Source: Geosporobacter subterraneus DSM 17957
Lineage (GTDB): Bacteria > Bacillota > Clostridia > Peptostreptococcales > Thermotaleaceae
Direction of reading: 5' to 3'
Length of the DNA: 64,000 nucleotides
NCBI RefSeq assembly: GCF_900142145.1
Contig: NZ_FQZV01000004.1
Location: 19,553 to 83,552 of the forward strand
Part shown: piece after piece, positions 63,219 through 64,000 of the stretch
Numbering within the stretch: position 1 is the first letter of the stretch
Layout: the number at the start of each line of letters is the position of its first letter
The notes under the pieces: model-generated
The model's input: only the letters and a program-made list of their open reading frames with translations
Told to the model about the DNA's origin: nothing
Database searches by the model: none
Program-made: the position numbers and the translations under genes

Positions 63219-64000
63219 GTGATTCAATTAGAACAGTTAAAATATACCTTGAATTCTTTTGAAGAAACCTTGCAGGAATTGAGGGCTTCTCTTTGACATT
63301 GAAAGGCTGAAAAATCAGATTGAGGAATTAGACGCCAAGACTGTGGATACAGGCTTTTGGGATGATCCTCAGCAGGCGCAAAAGATTCTGCAGCAGGCAA
63401 AGTTTTTGAAGGATCAGGTTAAGAAGTACGAAGATTTATATCTAAGCTGGGAAGAACTGCAGCTGCTGCTGGATATGGCTTTGGAGGAAGAGGATTTATC
63501 CCTAGAGAAAGAGATTGTCAGCGGGGTAGAAAAACTGGGACAGGAAATAGAGGACCTGCGGGTGGCTACCCTGTTGTCCGGTGAATATGATCACAGCAAT
63601 GCCATTCTATCGATCCATGCCGGTGCAGGGGGACTGGATGCCCAGGACTGGGCAGAAATGCTGCTGCGTATGTATACCCGATGGGCTGAGACGAAGGGCT
63701 ACCGGGTGAAAACATTGGACTTGCTGACGGACACCGAGGCAGGGATCAAAAGTGTTACCCTATTAATCGAAGGGGAGAATGCCTATGGATACATGAAGAG
63801 TGAAAAGGGTGTACACCGGATTGTCCGAATTTCGCCCTTTGATCCTTCTGGGAAGCGGCATACCTCCTTTGCTTCTGTAGATGTGATGCCGGACATTGAC
63901 GATAGCATTGAGATTCATATTAATCCAAGTGATTTGAAGGTGGACACCTATCGGGCCAGTGGTGCCGGAGGACAGCATGTCAATAAGACGGAGTCGGCCA
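63219..64000 (+). CDS. prfB: Peptide chain release factor 2, programmed +1 frameshift (partial at window end)
   Basis: Recognises UAA and UGA stops. Translation starts at GTG 63219 and runs 25 codons to an in-frame TGA (63294-63296) in CTT TGA C, the classic RF2 shift site. A GAGGG Shine-Dalgarno-like stretch lies a few bases upstream (63281-63285). After +1 shift the frame from 63295 reads DIERLKNQIEELDAKTVDTG and continues open to the window end. It passes HAGAGGLDAQDWAEMLLRMY, VHRIVRISPFDPSGKRHTSFA and the peptidyl-hydrolase motif GAGGQHVNKTES. Shortage of RF2 favours the shift, so the gene is autoregulated. The 3' end is outside the window. Confidence 0.95.

Overview
The window looks like chromosome from a low-GC, flagellated, endospore-forming anaerobe of class Clostridia. 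An Alkaliphilus/Natronincola-type relative is my inference from gene content and order; it was not tested. Evidence for a Firmicute spore-former: spoIID, a SpoIIQ-type M23 protein, spoIIID, mbl, a YyaC-type spore protein, a Spo0E-like phosphatase, an LPKTG surface protein with sortase, a CsrA/FliW/flagellin block, RecD2, a YvrJ cluster and a SAM-I riboswitch before metK. The order ywmB-murA-spoIID-spoIIQ-spoIIID-mbl-flhO-flhP-fabZ (3.6-14.4 kb) matches the Bacillus subtilis order, except that spoIIID is flipped.

Layout. 0-3.5 kb: end of an LPXTG surface protein, a class D-like sortase, and an exported transglutaminase-like protein behind two tandem c-di-GMP-I riboswitches. 3.6-14.4 kb: cell-wall, sporulation and rod/flagellar-rod block. 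15-31 kb: housekeeping and accessory genes (epimerase, phosphoglucomutase, transporters, spore proteins, a 942-aa exported glycosidase, tRNA-Pro and tRNA-Glu, metK). 31-33.5 kb: a sigma factor with DUF1659, DUF2922 and YvrJ, then a ComK-like gene. 34-38 kb: recD2, a GGDEF protein and comFC. 38.4-53 kb: late flagellar region (yvyF-flgM-flgN-flgK-flgL-DUF6470-fliW-csrA-hag, then flaG-fliD-fliS-fliT-like) under three good sigma-D promoters. It is interrupted by a four-helix-bundle gene, a RAYT transposase with its REPs, and two HEPN/nucleotidyltransferase modules. 54-64 kb: a candidate raiA-motif RNA, a riboswitch-controlled PilZ gene, a DnaA-box cluster, hpf, an HD-GYP/DUF5317 block, secA and prfB (programmed frameshift).

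Two themes run through the window. First, c-di-GMP: one probable cyclase (GGDEF), one probable phosphodiesterase (HD-GYP), one receptor (PilZ) and three c-di-GMP-I riboswitches sit beside motility and surface genes. Second, the intergenic spaces are loaded with small non-autonomous repeats. MITE-1 has six copies, all exactly 194 bp, with 13-bp ends resembling IS231 and 9-10 bp target duplications. MITE-2 is about 142-151 bp with different ends and 8-bp duplications, yet carries a near-identical internal hairpin core. There are also two families of GTAG-headed REP palindromes (one flanking a RAYT transposase) and heptanucleotide tandem repeats. Several are nested in one another, so insertion sites with and without the element can be compared within this one sequence.
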